Positions 16,574-25,175 of a stretch of 64,000 bases of DNA are shown here, one piece after another. The notes under the pieces were generated by a model, which saw only the letters and a list, made by a program, of their open reading frames with translations, was not told where the DNA came from and did no database searches. Both the position numbers and the translations under genes were made by a program. Within the stretch, counting starts at the first letter, position 1. Every line of letters begins with the position of its first letter. Source of the stretch: Streptomyces barkulensis (GTDB lineage Bacteria > Actinomycetota > Actinomycetes > Streptomycetales > Streptomycetaceae); NCBI RefSeq assembly GCF_002843305.1, contig NZ_PGSG01000119.1:62001-126000 (forward strand), in the 5' to 3' direction.

Positions 16574-16740
16574 TTACCTCACCGACGCCTGCGAGGTGAG
16601 CTGTCGGGTTCGGGCAGTGAGCAAGCCCGGCCGTCCGGGGCGCGGAGCCCCGGGCGACTTCACCCCAAGCCGCTCCGGACCGTGCGGTCCGGGGCGGCGC
16701 CTACCTGGTTCCCCCGCTCCTGCCCTCGGCGCTGACGCGA
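16574..16740 (-). promoter_or_regulatory. ydaO-type (c-di-AMP) riboswitch upstream of Rpf 1
   Basis: The minus strand shows, in order, the conserved blocks of the ydaO/yuaA class: GAGCGGGGGAACCAGGT, a hairpin, GGCTTGGGGTGAAGTC, GC-rich hairpins, then CCCGAACCCGACAGCTCACC and CTCGCAGGCGTC just before the start codon. In Streptomyces such elements lie before rpf genes; c-di-AMP binding turns expression off, tying wall remodelling to osmotic state and dormancy. The last conserved block ends ~10 bases before the ATG, so control is likely by termination or by hiding the start. Boundaries are approximate. Confidence 0.9.
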
Positions 16741-16976
16741 CGACTGCCCACCGGCCGCCGGCAGGATTCGGCGCTGCGGTCGGTGGCACTCGCGGTGCGA
16801 GCGAGATGACGGTAAGCACACCGGGGCATACGTCTCAAAGCATGTCAGAAACCGCCGATTCACCCTTTATGACGCCCGCACGGCCGGAACCCGCAGGTCA
16901 GGTGAGGAGCGTTAGGCCGGACAGGAACGACACGCCGCAATCGCCCGGGAGGGTCATCCCGCAGGGCCGTCCGCAC

Positions 16977-17999
16977 TCATCCGAGACTGAGTTCCTGTCC
17001 CGGCAGAATCAGGTCCGGATCCTCGCCCACGACGTCCTTGTTGCTCTCGTACAGCCCGCTCCAGCCGCCCGGGACGTCCTGCTCCTGTGCGATCGTCACA
17101 AGCGAGTCCCCGGGGCGCACCAGATAGCCCTCGTCGCTCCCGCTGACTCCCGGACCGCTCACGGTGCCCGCCAGCGCGGGACGCTCGGCGCGGGCGGAGC
17201 GGTCGGCGGTCTCCCCGGACCGCTCGTCCCCGGCGGCCTCCCGGCCCTCCGGCGCCCGGCCCTCCGCGCCCCGCTCCAGCTCCAGTTCGCGCGGGTCGCG
17301 CTCACCGCGGTGCTTTCCGGTGCCCTCCTCGGCCCCGGCGCGGGCTTCGTCCCCGGCCTCGCCGTCCTCGGCGCCGTCGCCCTCCGGAGCCCTGCTCTCG
17401 TCCTGGGTCCCGTCCTTCGCAGCGCCGTCCTTCGCAGCGCCGTCCTTCGCGCCGCCGCCGGACCCGGATCCGTCCCCGCCACCGGCCGGGGATCCCTCCT
17501 CCTCCGCGTCGCCGCCCGGCAGGATGCCGTCCAGGAGGCCCCCGCCCTCTCCGCTGCCGCCGTCCCGCGCGTCCTCCTCCGGCAGGAGGTTGTCCGGGTC
17601 GATGGCCGGGGCCTCGCCGGTGGTGTCGTGGCGCAGCCCGGCGTTGACGCCGCAGGAGGGCCAGGCCTCCGGCCCCCGGTCGGCGAGGATCTTCTCGGCC
17701 ACCGCGATCTGCTGGCTGCGGCTGGCGAGGTCGGGGCGCTCGGCGTACGCCGTACCGTCGTAGCGCTCCCAGATCTCCTGGGTGAGCTGGAGGCCGCCGT
17801 AGTAGCCGTTGCCGGTGTCGGCGCTCCACAGGCCGCCGCTCTCGCACTGCGCGACCCGGTCCCAGGTGTCGAGGTCTGCCGCCTGCGCGCCCGCCGCCCC
17901 GAGCAGGGGGATGGCGAATCCCGCGCCGGTCACTCCGGCCGTGACGAAGATGGCGGGAGCCTGGCGGGGGCGGCGGTGTCTACCGTTCCCGGAAAGCAT
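16977..17999 (-). CDS. Resuscitation-promoting factor-type hydrolase with LysM (Rpf 2)
   Basis: A 340-residue secreted paralogue of the preceding protein, read from ATG 17999 with GAGAGG upstream. A signal peptide (to about residue 40, ending QAADLD) is followed by an Rpf domain (DTWDRVAQCESGGLWSADTGNGYYGGLQLTQEIW, catalytic Glu in CESGG), a ~150-residue acidic, disordered linker with AKDG repeats and long Glu/Ala/Gly stretches, and a C-terminal LysM (YLVRPGDSLVTIAQEQ...DLILPGQELSLG). The linker probably spans the wall. No c-di-AMP riboswitch is visible in its short leader, so the two rpf genes may be under different control. Confidence 0.92.
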   Translation of the reverse strand: MLSGNGRHRRPRQAPAIFVTAGVTGAGFAIPLLGAAGAQAADLDTWDRVAQCESGGLWSADTGNGYYGGLQLTQEIWERYDGTAYAERPDLASRSQQIAVAEKILADRGPEAWPSCGVNAGLRHDTTGEAPAIDPDNLLPEEDARDGGSGEGGGLLDGILPGGDAEEEGSPAGGGDGSGSGGGAKDGAAKDGAAKDGTQDESRAPEGDGAEDGEAGDEARAGAEEGTGKHRGERDPRELELERGAEGRAPEGREAAGDERSGETADRSARAERPALAGTVSGPGVSGSDEGYLVRPGDSLVTIAQEQDVPGGWSGLYESNKDVVGEDPDLILPGQELSLG

Positions 18000-18128
18000 G
18001 TGTGGGGCCTCTCGTGCGTGGACGGATGACAGGGTTGCGCGGTTGACGGCTGAACGTAGCGTCACCGGGCCGATCATCACAAGTCAATGTCTTGCAGATC
18101 ACGCACAGATCACATGTATGACTGTGTG
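18000..18128 (-). promoter_or_regulatory. Leader and promoter region of Rpf 2
   Basis: This short gap carries a TTGACT (-35-like, minus strand 18087-18082) and, upstream, two direct copies of GTGATCTG separated by 3 bases around 18095-18115. These may be a regulator site; no -10 at the proper distance was convincing. Confidence 0.35.
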
Positions 18129-19394
18129 TCACCCGCGCACCGGCTCGAACTCCACCGGCAGTTCACGCAGTCCGCGCATGATGAGGCCGCCCCGCCGGCG
18201 CAGGTCGGCGGGTTCCGCCGCGAGCCGCAGGCCGGGGAGGCGTCCCAGCAGGGCCGTGAGCGCGATCCGCCCCTCCAGCCGCGCCAGCGGCGCTCCCAGG
18301 CAGTAGTGGATGCCGTGGCCGTATCCGAGGTGGGGGTTGTCACCGCGTGTGAGGTCCAGGGCGTCCGGGTCCGCGAACCGCGCCGGGTCGCGGTCGGCGG
18401 CGGCCAGCACCACCAGCACCGGGTCGCCCGCGCCGATCCGCTGCCCGCCGACCTCCAGCGGCTCGGTGGCGAACCGCCAGGTCGCCAGCTCCACCGGCCC
18501 GTCGTAGCGCAGCAGTTCCTCCACCGCCGTCCGCAGCAGCCCGGTGTCGCCCGCCGCCAGCGCGTCCTGGAGCCGCCGCCGCTGCTCCGGGTGGCGCAGC
18601 AGCGCGTAGGTGCCGTTGCCGATGAGGTTGACGGTGGTCTCGAAACCGGCGAACAGCAGGATGAACGCCATCGCCGCGGCCTCGTCCTCCGTCAGGTGCT
18701 CGCCGTGGTCGCTCGCCCGGATCAGCCCGGAGATCAGGTCGTCGCCCAGGTCGCCGCGCTTGCGGTGGATCAGCTCGGCCAGGTACGCGCGCATCCGCTT
18801 CACCGCCCGGCCCACCCCGCCGCGCGGGCCGCCGCCGTGACGCAGCATCATGCCCGCCCAGTCGCGGAAGTCGTCCTGGTCCTCGGCCGGGACGCCGAGC
18901 ATGTCGCAGATGGCGTAGATCGGCAGCGGGAACGCGAACTCGTGGATGAGGTCGGCGCTCCCGCGCTCCGCGAAGCCGTCGACGAGCCGGTCGGCCAGCT
19001 CCCGCACGCGCGGTTCGAAGGCCGCCACCCGGCGCGGGGTGAACGCCTTGGACACCAGCCGCCGCAGCCGGGTGTGGTCGGGCGGGTCGATGTTGAGCAG
19101 GTGCGTCATCAGGTTGGCGCTGCGCTCGCCCGGGATCCCCACCTTGCCCTTGCCGTGCGCGGCCTCGCTGTGGTGGGCGGGGTTCTTGCTCAGCCGCGGG
19201 TCGGCCAGCGTCTCGCGCGCGTCCGCGTACCGCGTCACCAGCCACGCCTCCACCCCGCTGGGCAGCACGGTGCGGTGCACGGGCGCGTGCTCGCGCAGCC
19301 AGGCGTACGCGGGGTAGGGGTCGGCGGCGAACTCGTGCGAGAACAGCTCGGGCGGGGGCGGGGTGCGGTCGGCGCCGGCGTTCTCGTGGTCCAC
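18129..19394 (-). CDS. Cytochrome P450, CYP107-like
   Basis: A 421-residue soluble P450. Features: the I-helix FAGFETTVN (oxygen activation), EELLRY (ExxR), and the heme loop LGYGHGIHYCLGAPLAR, whose Cys binds heme; the usual Phe at the start of the loop is Tyr. LLNIDPPDHTRLRRLVSKAFTPRRV is the CYP107-type C-helix region. It needs ferredoxin and a reductase, which are not in the window. The position next to two rpf genes matches that of CYP107U1 in S. coelicolor (reported to affect sporulation), so I infer it is the orthologue. The substrate is unknown. It starts at ATG 19394. Confidence 0.9.
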   Translation of the reverse strand: MDHENAGADRTPPPPELFSHEFAADPYPAYAWLREHAPVHRTVLPSGVEAWLVTRYADARETLADPRLSKNPAHHSEAAHGKGKVGIPGERSANLMTHLLNIDPPDHTRLRRLVSKAFTPRRVAAFEPRVRELADRLVDGFAERGSADLIHEFAFPLPIYAICDMLGVPAEDQDDFRDWAGMMLRHGGGPRGGVGRAVKRMRAYLAELIHRKRGDLGDDLISGLIRASDHGEHLTEDEAAAMAFILLFAGFETTVNLIGNGTYALLRHPEQRRRLQDALAAGDTGLLRTAVEELLRYDGPVELATWRFATEPLEVGGQRIGAGDPVLVVLAAADRDPARFADPDALDLTRGDNPHLGYGHGIHYCLGAPLARLEGRIALTALLGRLPGLRLAAEPADLRRRGGLIMRGLRELPVEFEPVRG

Positions 19395-19541
19395 GCCTCG
19401 ACGCTAACGCGGCCCGCGCGCGCCCGGCCGAGGGGGTCCGGGCTCCCCCGTCCGCCGGGCCGGACCGGTGGCGGCATGGCGGCCCGGCGGACGGGTACGG
19501 CGGAAGAACGGATACGGCGAAACCTCCGAAAGGAGGACACA

Positions 19542-19973
19542 GTGCCCTCGCACTCCTACCCTCCTCCGCAGGACTGGGGCCACTACGGGGAGCCGGCGCC
19601 CGAACCGCCGCCCCCGGAGCCCCCGGCACGGCCCCGCGACGGGATGGGGGTCGCCGCCCTCGTGCTCGGCCTGATCGCCCTGGTGATGTTCTGGACCGCC
19701 CTCCTGGGCGTGGTCCTGGGGGTGCTGGCGGTCGTGTTCGGCGTCGTCGGCCACCGCCGCGTCAAGCGGGGCGAGGCGACCAACGGATGGATGGCCGTCA
19801 CCGGCGCGATCACGGGCTTCATCGGGCTGGCGCTGTCCACCGCCGTCATCGCCGCCGCGGTGGCCTTCCTCAACTCCGACGAGGTCGACGACTTCCGCGA
19901 CTGCATGCGGAACGCCGACACCTCCTCCGAGAGCCAGGAGTGCGTGGACGACCTGCGCGACCGGTACTGGTGA
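19542..19973 (+). CDS. DUF4190-type small membrane protein
   Basis: A 143-residue protein read from GTG 19542, with a near-perfect AAAGGAGGA site before it. A Pro/Glu-rich N-terminus (PPPQDWGHYGEPAPEPPPPEPP) is followed by two membrane helices (~38-60 and ~78-100) with GMGVAALVLGLIALV and HRRVKRGEATNGWMAVTGAITGFIGLAL, typical of DUF4190, and a short acidic outside tail with two Cys (DCMRN...ECVDD). Function unknown. It is transcribed divergently from the P450 and converges on the MFS exporter gene. Confidence 0.85.
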   Translation: MPSHSYPPPQDWGHYGEPAPEPPPPEPPARPRDGMGVAALVLGLIALVMFWTALLGVVLGVLAVVFGVVGHRRVKRGEATNGWMAVTGAITGFIGLALSTAVIAAAVAFLNSDEVDDFRDCMRNADTSSESQECVDDLRDRYW

Positions 19974-20018
19974 GAGCGCGCGACCTACGCGGGCCCGCCC
20001 ACCGCACCGCCGGCCGCA

Positions 20019-21467
20019 TCACCGGGCCCGGCGGCCCTCCCCCGGCAGCGTCAGCGCGACCAGCACCAGACAGCACCCCAGGACCACCGCACCGGTGCGG
20101 TAGGCCAGGGCGTAACCGGGGGCGAGGGCGTCCGGGGCCTCGCCGGTGATCCGGGAGGCCGCGACGGTGGAGAGCACCGCCAGGCCCAGGGAGCCGCCCA
20201 TGGTGCGCGAGGTGTTCACCATCGCCGAGACCACGCCCGCGTCCCGGTGCGGGGCGCCGGAGGTGGCCATGGAGGCCAGCGGGGTGGCCAGCAGCCCGGT
20301 GCCGAGCATCGTCGTTATCCCGGGCCCCATCACCGTGGCCGCGTAGCCGCCGTCGGCGGCCATGACCGAGCTGAACCACAGGAAGCCGCACGCCGCCAGC
20401 GCCACGCCCGTCAGCGCGGTGTTGCGGGCCCCGATCAGGTGCATCAGCCGGGGCGCGAGCTTGGATCCGGCGACGACGCTGAGCGAGTGCGGCAGGAACC
20501 CCAGACCCGCCTGGAGGGGTGTGTAGAGCAGCACGTTCTGCATGTACAGCGACATGAAGTACCAGGAGGAGACCAGCGCCGCGCCGCACACGAACATCGC
20601 GGCGTTGGCCGCCGACACCGACGGCAGCCGGAACAGGCGCAGCGGCATCAGCGGCGCCCCGGCCCGGGACTCCACCGCGACGAACAGCCCCAGCAGCGCC
20701 AGCCCGCCGAGCAGGGGCACGAGCGTGACCGGCGCCGTCCAGCCGGCCGCCTCCGTCTGCACGATGCCGTACGCCACCGCGCCGAGACCGCCGGTGACCA
20801 GCACCGCGCCGGGCACGTCGAGGCGGCGGGCGCCACCGGCCGGATGGTCCGCCGACAGCCGGAGCGCCACCGCGAGCAGCACGAGCACACCGATGGGCAC
20901 GTTGACCAGCAGCACCCAGCGCCAGGACAGCGCGTCGGTGAGCACACCGCCGACGAACCCGCCCGCCGCGCCGCCTCCCGCGCCCACCGCCGTCCAGGTC
21001 CCGATGGCCCGGGCGCGGGCCGGCCCCTCCGGGACGGAGGTGGTCAGCAGGGTCAGGGTGGACGGGGCGAGGACGGCCGCGCCCGTCCCCTGCACGGCCC
21101 GCGCGGCCAGCAGCTGCCAGGGCTCCTGCGCGAGGCCGCCGGCGAGACTGGCGGCGGTGAACAGGCCGAGCCCGGCCAGGAACACGCGCTTGCGCCCGAA
21201 GAGGTCGCCGGCCCGCCCGCCGAGCAGCATGAAGCCGGCGAAGGTCAGCGTGTAGGTGTTGACCACCCACTGGAGCTGCTCGGCGTCCATCCGCAGCCCG
21301 GCGCGCATGGACGGCAGCGCCACGTTGACGACCGAGACGTCGAGGACGACGAGGAACTGGCCCGCGCACGCCGCGAGCACGATCAGCCACGGCGCCCGGG
21401 CCGGGCCGGGTGCCGGTGTCGCCTGGGGTTTCTCGGCCTCGGCCGGACGCTTGTCCATGGCACCCAT
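20019..21467 (-). CDS. MFS drug exporter, DHA2 family
   Basis: A 482-residue transporter read from ATG 21467 (an ATG at 21458 is equally possible). Motif D1-like LDVSVVNVALPSM in helix 1, motif A GGRAGDLFGRKRVF between helices 2 and 3, and the motif C-like region in helix 5 mark the 14-helix DHA2 group, proton-driven exporters of antibiotics and dyes. No TetR or MarR regulator gene lies beside it. The substrate cannot be given. Confidence 0.9.
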   Translation of the reverse strand: MGAMDKRPAEAEKPQATPAPGPARAPWLIVLAACAGQFLVVLDVSVVNVALPSMRAGLRMDAEQLQWVVNTYTLTFAGFMLLGGRAGDLFGRKRVFLAGLGLFTAASLAGGLAQEPWQLLAARAVQGTGAAVLAPSTLTLLTTSVPEGPARARAIGTWTAVGAGGGAAGGFVGGVLTDALSWRWVLLVNVPIGVLVLLAVALRLSADHPAGGARRLDVPGAVLVTGGLGAVAYGIVQTEAAGWTAPVTLVPLLGGLALLGLFVAVESRAGAPLMPLRLFRLPSVSAANAAMFVCGAALVSSWYFMSLYMQNVLLYTPLQAGLGFLPHSLSVVAGSKLAPRLMHLIGARNTALTGVALAACGFLWFSSVMAADGGYAATVMGPGITTMLGTGLLATPLASMATSGAPHRDAGVVSAMVNTSRTMGGSLGLAVLSTVAASRITGEAPDALAPGYALAYRTGAVVLGCCLVLVALTLPGEGRRAR

Positions 21468-21558
21468 GCTAAGGAGCCGCCACCGGCCGCCCGGCCCCGG
21501 CCGCCGGGCGCCCGCCCTCCGGCGGCCCGCCCGCTCCGGCACGCTCACCGCGGCCTGC

Positions 21559-23547
21559 TCACCGCGGCGACCGGGGCGCGGCGCCGGGGGCCGGCGTGAA
21601 GACGGGCTTCGGTGTGGCGACGAGGTCGTCGAACGGTACGCAGTCGCCCGCCAGCCAGATCTCCCCCGGCCCGCACTCCGCCGCCGGGCCGGCCGGAGGA
21701 GGCGCGAGGGGCGGCGGGTACGGCAGGGGCGAGGAGGAGCGCGAGGGGAGGGGGGCGACCGGTGTGCCCGGGACGGAGGGCCGCTCCGGCACGTCGTCCC
21801 CGGTGAACAGGTTCCAGGTGAACACCACCGTGACCACCACCGCGGCCACCAGCATCCCCGGCTTGCCGTTCAGCCTGCCGGGCTTCCCGGCTCCGGCACC
21901 GGCACCGGTGGCGGTGGCGGTGGCGGAACCGGCGGTGGGACCGGCCCCGCCGGGCGGGCGGGCCACCGGGCCGGTGCGGTCCAGCGGGGCCGCGGTGTTG
22001 ACGCCGCACAGGACGAGACGGGTGCGCAGCAGGGGTACGGCCGCGGGATCGGCCACCGCCGCCCGCGCCAGCTCCACCGCCTCCCGGGCCTCGTCGTCGT
22101 AGGCGACCAGGGCGCTGGGCGCCGTCCAGCGCAGGCTCCACCCCGCCCGCCCGGCGCCCGTGAGCCCCTGGCCCACCAGGGTCTCCAGCGCCTGCTCCGG
22201 CGCCCCGGGCAGGCCCCACTGGTCCATGCCCCAGCCCGTCTCGTGCAGCGCCTCGGCCAGCTCGGCGCCGCGTCCGGCCTCCAGCAGCCCCAGGACGGCG
22301 TCCACGGCGGGCTCCGGCGGGACGTCCGGCCCGAGGAGCCGGGCCAGAGGCTCGCGCAGGTCCTCGACGGCCTGGACCATCTGCGCCTCGGCCGCGGCCT
22401 CCAGCCACTCCCGCCACGGCTGCGCAAGCCTGCGCGGCCCCGACGGCGGCAGGAGCGGGCGCAGCAGGGAACCCCACACCCCCTCGGGGAACCGGAGGTA
22501 CGCGGCGTCCACCGCCCCTCCCGGCTCCGGGGCGGGCGGCGCCTCCGGAGCGCCCTCGTCGCGGGCGAGGGCGGCCAGACGGCGGCTCAGCGGAGGGTGG
22601 GAGTCCAGCCGGGAGCGGGGCGGCTCCGGCATCCTGCGCCGCCACTGCTCAAGCGCCTCGGCGTACTCGGGATCGGCCAGCATCTCGGCGAAGGGGCGCA
22701 GCGGGTCGTCGGGCGTCAGCCCGCGCCCGGCCATGGGGTCCAGCAGCCGGGCCCGGTAGTCGGCCCAGGCCGCGCCGACGGCGTGGACGGCGGTCAGGGC
22801 GGACGCCGTGGCCTCCCGCCCCACGACGGCCGCCGCGGCCGCGTCCGCCTGGAACTCCTGCCGCCGCCGCACGACGAAGGTGACGGCGTCGAACAGCCAC
22901 GCATACGCCCCCAGCACCCAGCGCTGGTAGCCCGTGTAGGACGCCACCAGGACGTTGCCCCCCGCCGCCTCGGCGATGCCGTCGCGCGCCGTGCGCAGGG
23001 CGGCCGAGCCCCGGTGGGCGGTGGCCGCGAACCGGGTGTGCCGGCGCGCGTAGTGGCCCAGCTCGTGGCAGAGGACCGCCCGCAGCTCACCCTCGCTCAG
23101 CCCCGCCAGCAGCGGTACGCCGATCTCCATGCGCCGGGCGGCCACTCCCGCGCCGAGACGGGTGTCCTCGCCGACGGAGGCGTTGGCCTCCAGCGTCAGC
23201 CGGATCTCGGTCGGCTCGGGCGCGCCGACCGCACGCGCCAGACCGGTGACCGTCTCCCACAGCCGCGGGGCCTGCCGCCGGGTGACCGCCCGGCCCCCGC
23301 GGGCGGCCGGTGCGCGGCCGCCGGAGAACATCCCGCGCAGTACCGCCAGCACGGCCGGCAGTCCGAAGGCGATCATGTACAGCGGCGCGGGTGTCGTCAT
23401 GCGCATGCCGTCGACCAGGAGTGACCACAGCACGACGGCCGACAGGGCCGCGTAGCCCAGCACCAGCGCCCACGACACCGCGTGGAAGCCCCCCACCAGA
23501 ACGATGGCCAGCGCGGTCCGCGCCAGGATCCCCGGCGTCGTCCGCAT
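21559..23547 (-). CDS. M48-family membrane metalloprotease
   Basis: A 662-residue protein read from ATG 23547, giving an N-terminal membrane helix pair (~8-45) and a third helix near 55-72. The zinc site HELGH is at 161-165, and the third ligand is likely in FQADAAAAAVVG further on. A cytoplasmic or peripheral region follows with Gly/Pro-rich segments and a helical C-terminal repeat-like part (LEALVGQGLTGAGRAGWSLRW), ending in a membrane helix (LVAAVVVTVVFTWNLFTG) and a Pro/Ser tail. It is larger than HtpX, with a big C-terminal extension, so its role may differ. M48 enzymes usually degrade misfolded membrane proteins or release signal peptides. Confidence 0.85.
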   Translation of the reverse strand: MRTTPGILARTALAIVLVGGFHAVSWALVLGYAALSAVVLWSLLVDGMRMTTPAPLYMIAFGLPAVLAVLRGMFSGGRAPAARGGRAVTRRQAPRLWETVTGLARAVGAPEPTEIRLTLEANASVGEDTRLGAGVAARRMEIGVPLLAGLSEGELRAVLCHELGHYARRHTRFAATAHRGSAALRTARDGIAEAAGGNVLVASYTGYQRWVLGAYAWLFDAVTFVVRRRQEFQADAAAAAVVGREATASALTAVHAVGAAWADYRARLLDPMAGRGLTPDDPLRPFAEMLADPEYAEALEQWRRRMPEPPRSRLDSHPPLSRRLAALARDEGAPEAPPAPEPGGAVDAAYLRFPEGVWGSLLRPLLPPSGPRRLAQPWREWLEAAAEAQMVQAVEDLREPLARLLGPDVPPEPAVDAVLGLLEAGRGAELAEALHETGWGMDQWGLPGAPEQALETLVGQGLTGAGRAGWSLRWTAPSALVAYDDEAREAVELARAAVADPAAVPLLRTRLVLCGVNTAAPLDRTGPVARPPGGAGPTAGSATATATGAGAGAGKPGRLNGKPGMLVAAVVVTVVFTWNLFTGDDVPERPSVPGTPVAPLPSRSSSPLPYPPPLAPPPAGPAAECGPGEIWLAGDCVPFDDLVATPKPVFTPAPGAAPRSPR

Positions 23548-23956
23548 CCCCGTCCGCCCCCCTTCCCCGCCCGGCACCGCGGCGCGGCCGCCCTCGCCGT
23601 CATCGTTCCCACCGGCGGCGCGGCGCGAGTCGGAAGTGCGCCATCGGCGGCGCGAGCCCCTGGAGCCGTGTTTCCCGGGCAGGGCTCCTGCCACCTGCGC
23701 ACCCGGCGTCCGGCCCGCACCCGCCCGCGGCGTGTCGCCACCGCGCGGGAATGTCCTGAAACAGCCCCTGCGGGGGACGCCCGGATCACGGGCCGCCACG
23801 GCAGCCGGCGTCATGGGTCCCGTGAAGGTCGTCTCCTCCGACGGTTCCCACGTACCCGAGCTCTGTGCGGCAGCGTCGACGGGACGCACATCCCCGGTGC
23901 GACGGGTCAGGGTTCAGCCGTGGCCCCGCCATGCGGCGCGGCATGAGCCGCGCATG
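23548..23956. other. Intergenic stretch without recognised gene
   Basis: A 409-bp gap between two minus-strand genes. It is GC-rich and keeps an open frame with the M48 gene, but codon pattern and the lack of a ribosome site argue against a longer protein. I see no RNA element or clear promoter. Confidence 0.5.
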
Positions 23957-24676
23957 TCACACCGGCGTGACGGGCCAGCCGGTGGTGATCAGGTACTGGC
24001 CGAAGAGATAGCCCGCCATGATCGCGACCTCCTGGCCGGGGAAGGCGTGCCCGGCGGCCTGGAGGCCGATGAGCAGGTCCGAGCCGAGGAAGGCCAGCGC
24101 GCCCGTGCCCGCGCGGGCGCCGGTGCCCAGGGCGGTGACGGCCATGGCCGTCAGGGCGAGGCTGTAGCCCGCCACCGGCGCGCGCAGCCGCTTCTCCAGA
24201 CCCGGGGCGATGGCGGCGTTGGCCGCGGCCCAGCCGGCCAGGCCGGCCGCCGCGATCCAGGGGCGTCGGCGCAGGCCCTTCAGCGCGCCCTGGCGCACGT
24301 AGCCGGCCGTGTAGCTGACCTGGGTGCCCAGGAAGGCGGCCATGCCCAGGAGGAAGGCGGGTTCGTACTCGTCGGCGAGGAGGGCGGTGTCACCGGCCGT
24401 GGCGCAGGCCAGCCCGGCCAGCAGGGCCTTCGGGGCGGGGACGTCCGCCGTCTCGCGGCGGCGCAGGGCGTGGGCGGCCAGCGCCGGCATCAGCAGCGGC
24501 TTGCCGGCGCGGGCGGCGCCGCGCGGGCGGCGGGCGGTGGCCAGCAGGTCGGCCGCCGCGAGCGCGCCGAAGGCGACCAGCGCGCCCCCGCCGTGCCCGT
24601 CGGGGCGGGTGAGCCGGGCCGCCGCCCGGCGGGTGCGGCGCGCGCCGCGCTCCAGAGCCGTCGCGAAGATCGTCAT
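23957..24676 (-). CDS. YhhN-family membrane protein (lysoplasmalogenase-like)
   Basis: A 239-residue membrane protein with about seven or eight helices. The conserved pattern GKPLLMPALAAHAL, ACATAGDTALL, FLLGMAAFLGTQVSY and the C-terminal LAFLGSDLLIGLQAAG...GYLFGQYLITTG is that of the YhhN/TMEM86 family, whose animal member cleaves the vinyl ether bond of lysoplasmalogen. Aerobic bacteria generally lack plasmalogens, so the bacterial substrate is uncertain. The D of GDTALL and of GSDLL are the likely catalytic acids. Confidence 0.85.
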   Translation of the reverse strand: MTIFATALERGARRTRRAAARLTRPDGHGGGALVAFGALAAADLLATARRPRGAARAGKPLLMPALAAHALRRRETADVPAPKALLAGLACATAGDTALLADEYEPAFLLGMAAFLGTQVSYTAGYVRQGALKGLRRRPWIAAAGLAGWAAANAAIAPGLEKRLRAPVAGYSLALTAMAVTALGTGARAGTGALAFLGSDLLIGLQAAGHAFPGQEVAIMAGYLFGQYLITTGWPVTPV

Positions 24677-24784
24677 GGGGGCACAGTCTGGCGGCCCCGG
24701 CGGCGCGCTTCAATGGCCCGGCCGGACCGGATGCGGCCGGGGACGGCCGGGGACGGCCGGATGCGGCCCGGTGCGGCCGGAGGA

Positions 24785-25147
24785 TCAGGTGTGGCCGGGG
24801 CCGCCGGAGCCGAAGCCTCCGCTGCTGCCGGGACTCCAGGTGGGGCGCTTGTCGGGGTCGACGGGGTGGGTGTCCTCGTGCTCCTGGAGCTCGTACGGGA
24901 ACCGGCGCCTGCCGTCGCGGGGCAGCGCCTCGTCGTCCCGGACGCCGTCCTCGTAGACGATCGGCTCGTCCGGGCACTCGGTCGGGGTGGAGACCCCCTC
25001 GTCGCCGCGCTTGAGGATGCGCAGCCCGTACACCACGGCCAGGATCAGCAGGCCCGCCACCACGATTCCCGCGATGAGGGGGCCGATGCCGATCGTCAGA
25101 TCGGAAGCGGCCAGTGGGATGTGATCCGCTGCGTAGATGCCGTTCAT
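24785..25147 (-). CDS. DUF6479-like single-pass membrane protein
   Basis: A 120-residue protein read from ATG 25147 (MNGIYAADHIPLAASDLTIG). A single helix (~21-43) is followed by RILKRGDEGVSTPTECPDEPIVYEDGVRDDEALPRDGRRRFPYELQEHED and a flexible Gly/Ser tail. This layout matches small Streptomyces DUF6479 membrane proteins. Function unknown. It lies 28 bp downstream of mazG and may be co-transcribed. Confidence 0.75.
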   Translation of the reverse strand: MNGIYAADHIPLAASDLTIGIGPLIAGIVVAGLLILAVVYGLRILKRGDEGVSTPTECPDEPIVYEDGVRDDEALPRDGRRRFPYELQEHEDTHPVDPDKRPTWSPGSSGGFGSGGPGHT

Positions 25148-25175
25148 GGCCTTCGGGTACCCCCGTGCGGCCCGG

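Noticed and set aside
23548..23956. Second ydaO-like riboswitch before the M48 gene
   Set aside because: Some GGGAACC-like blocks exist, but the order and the terminal CCGACAGCT block are absent.
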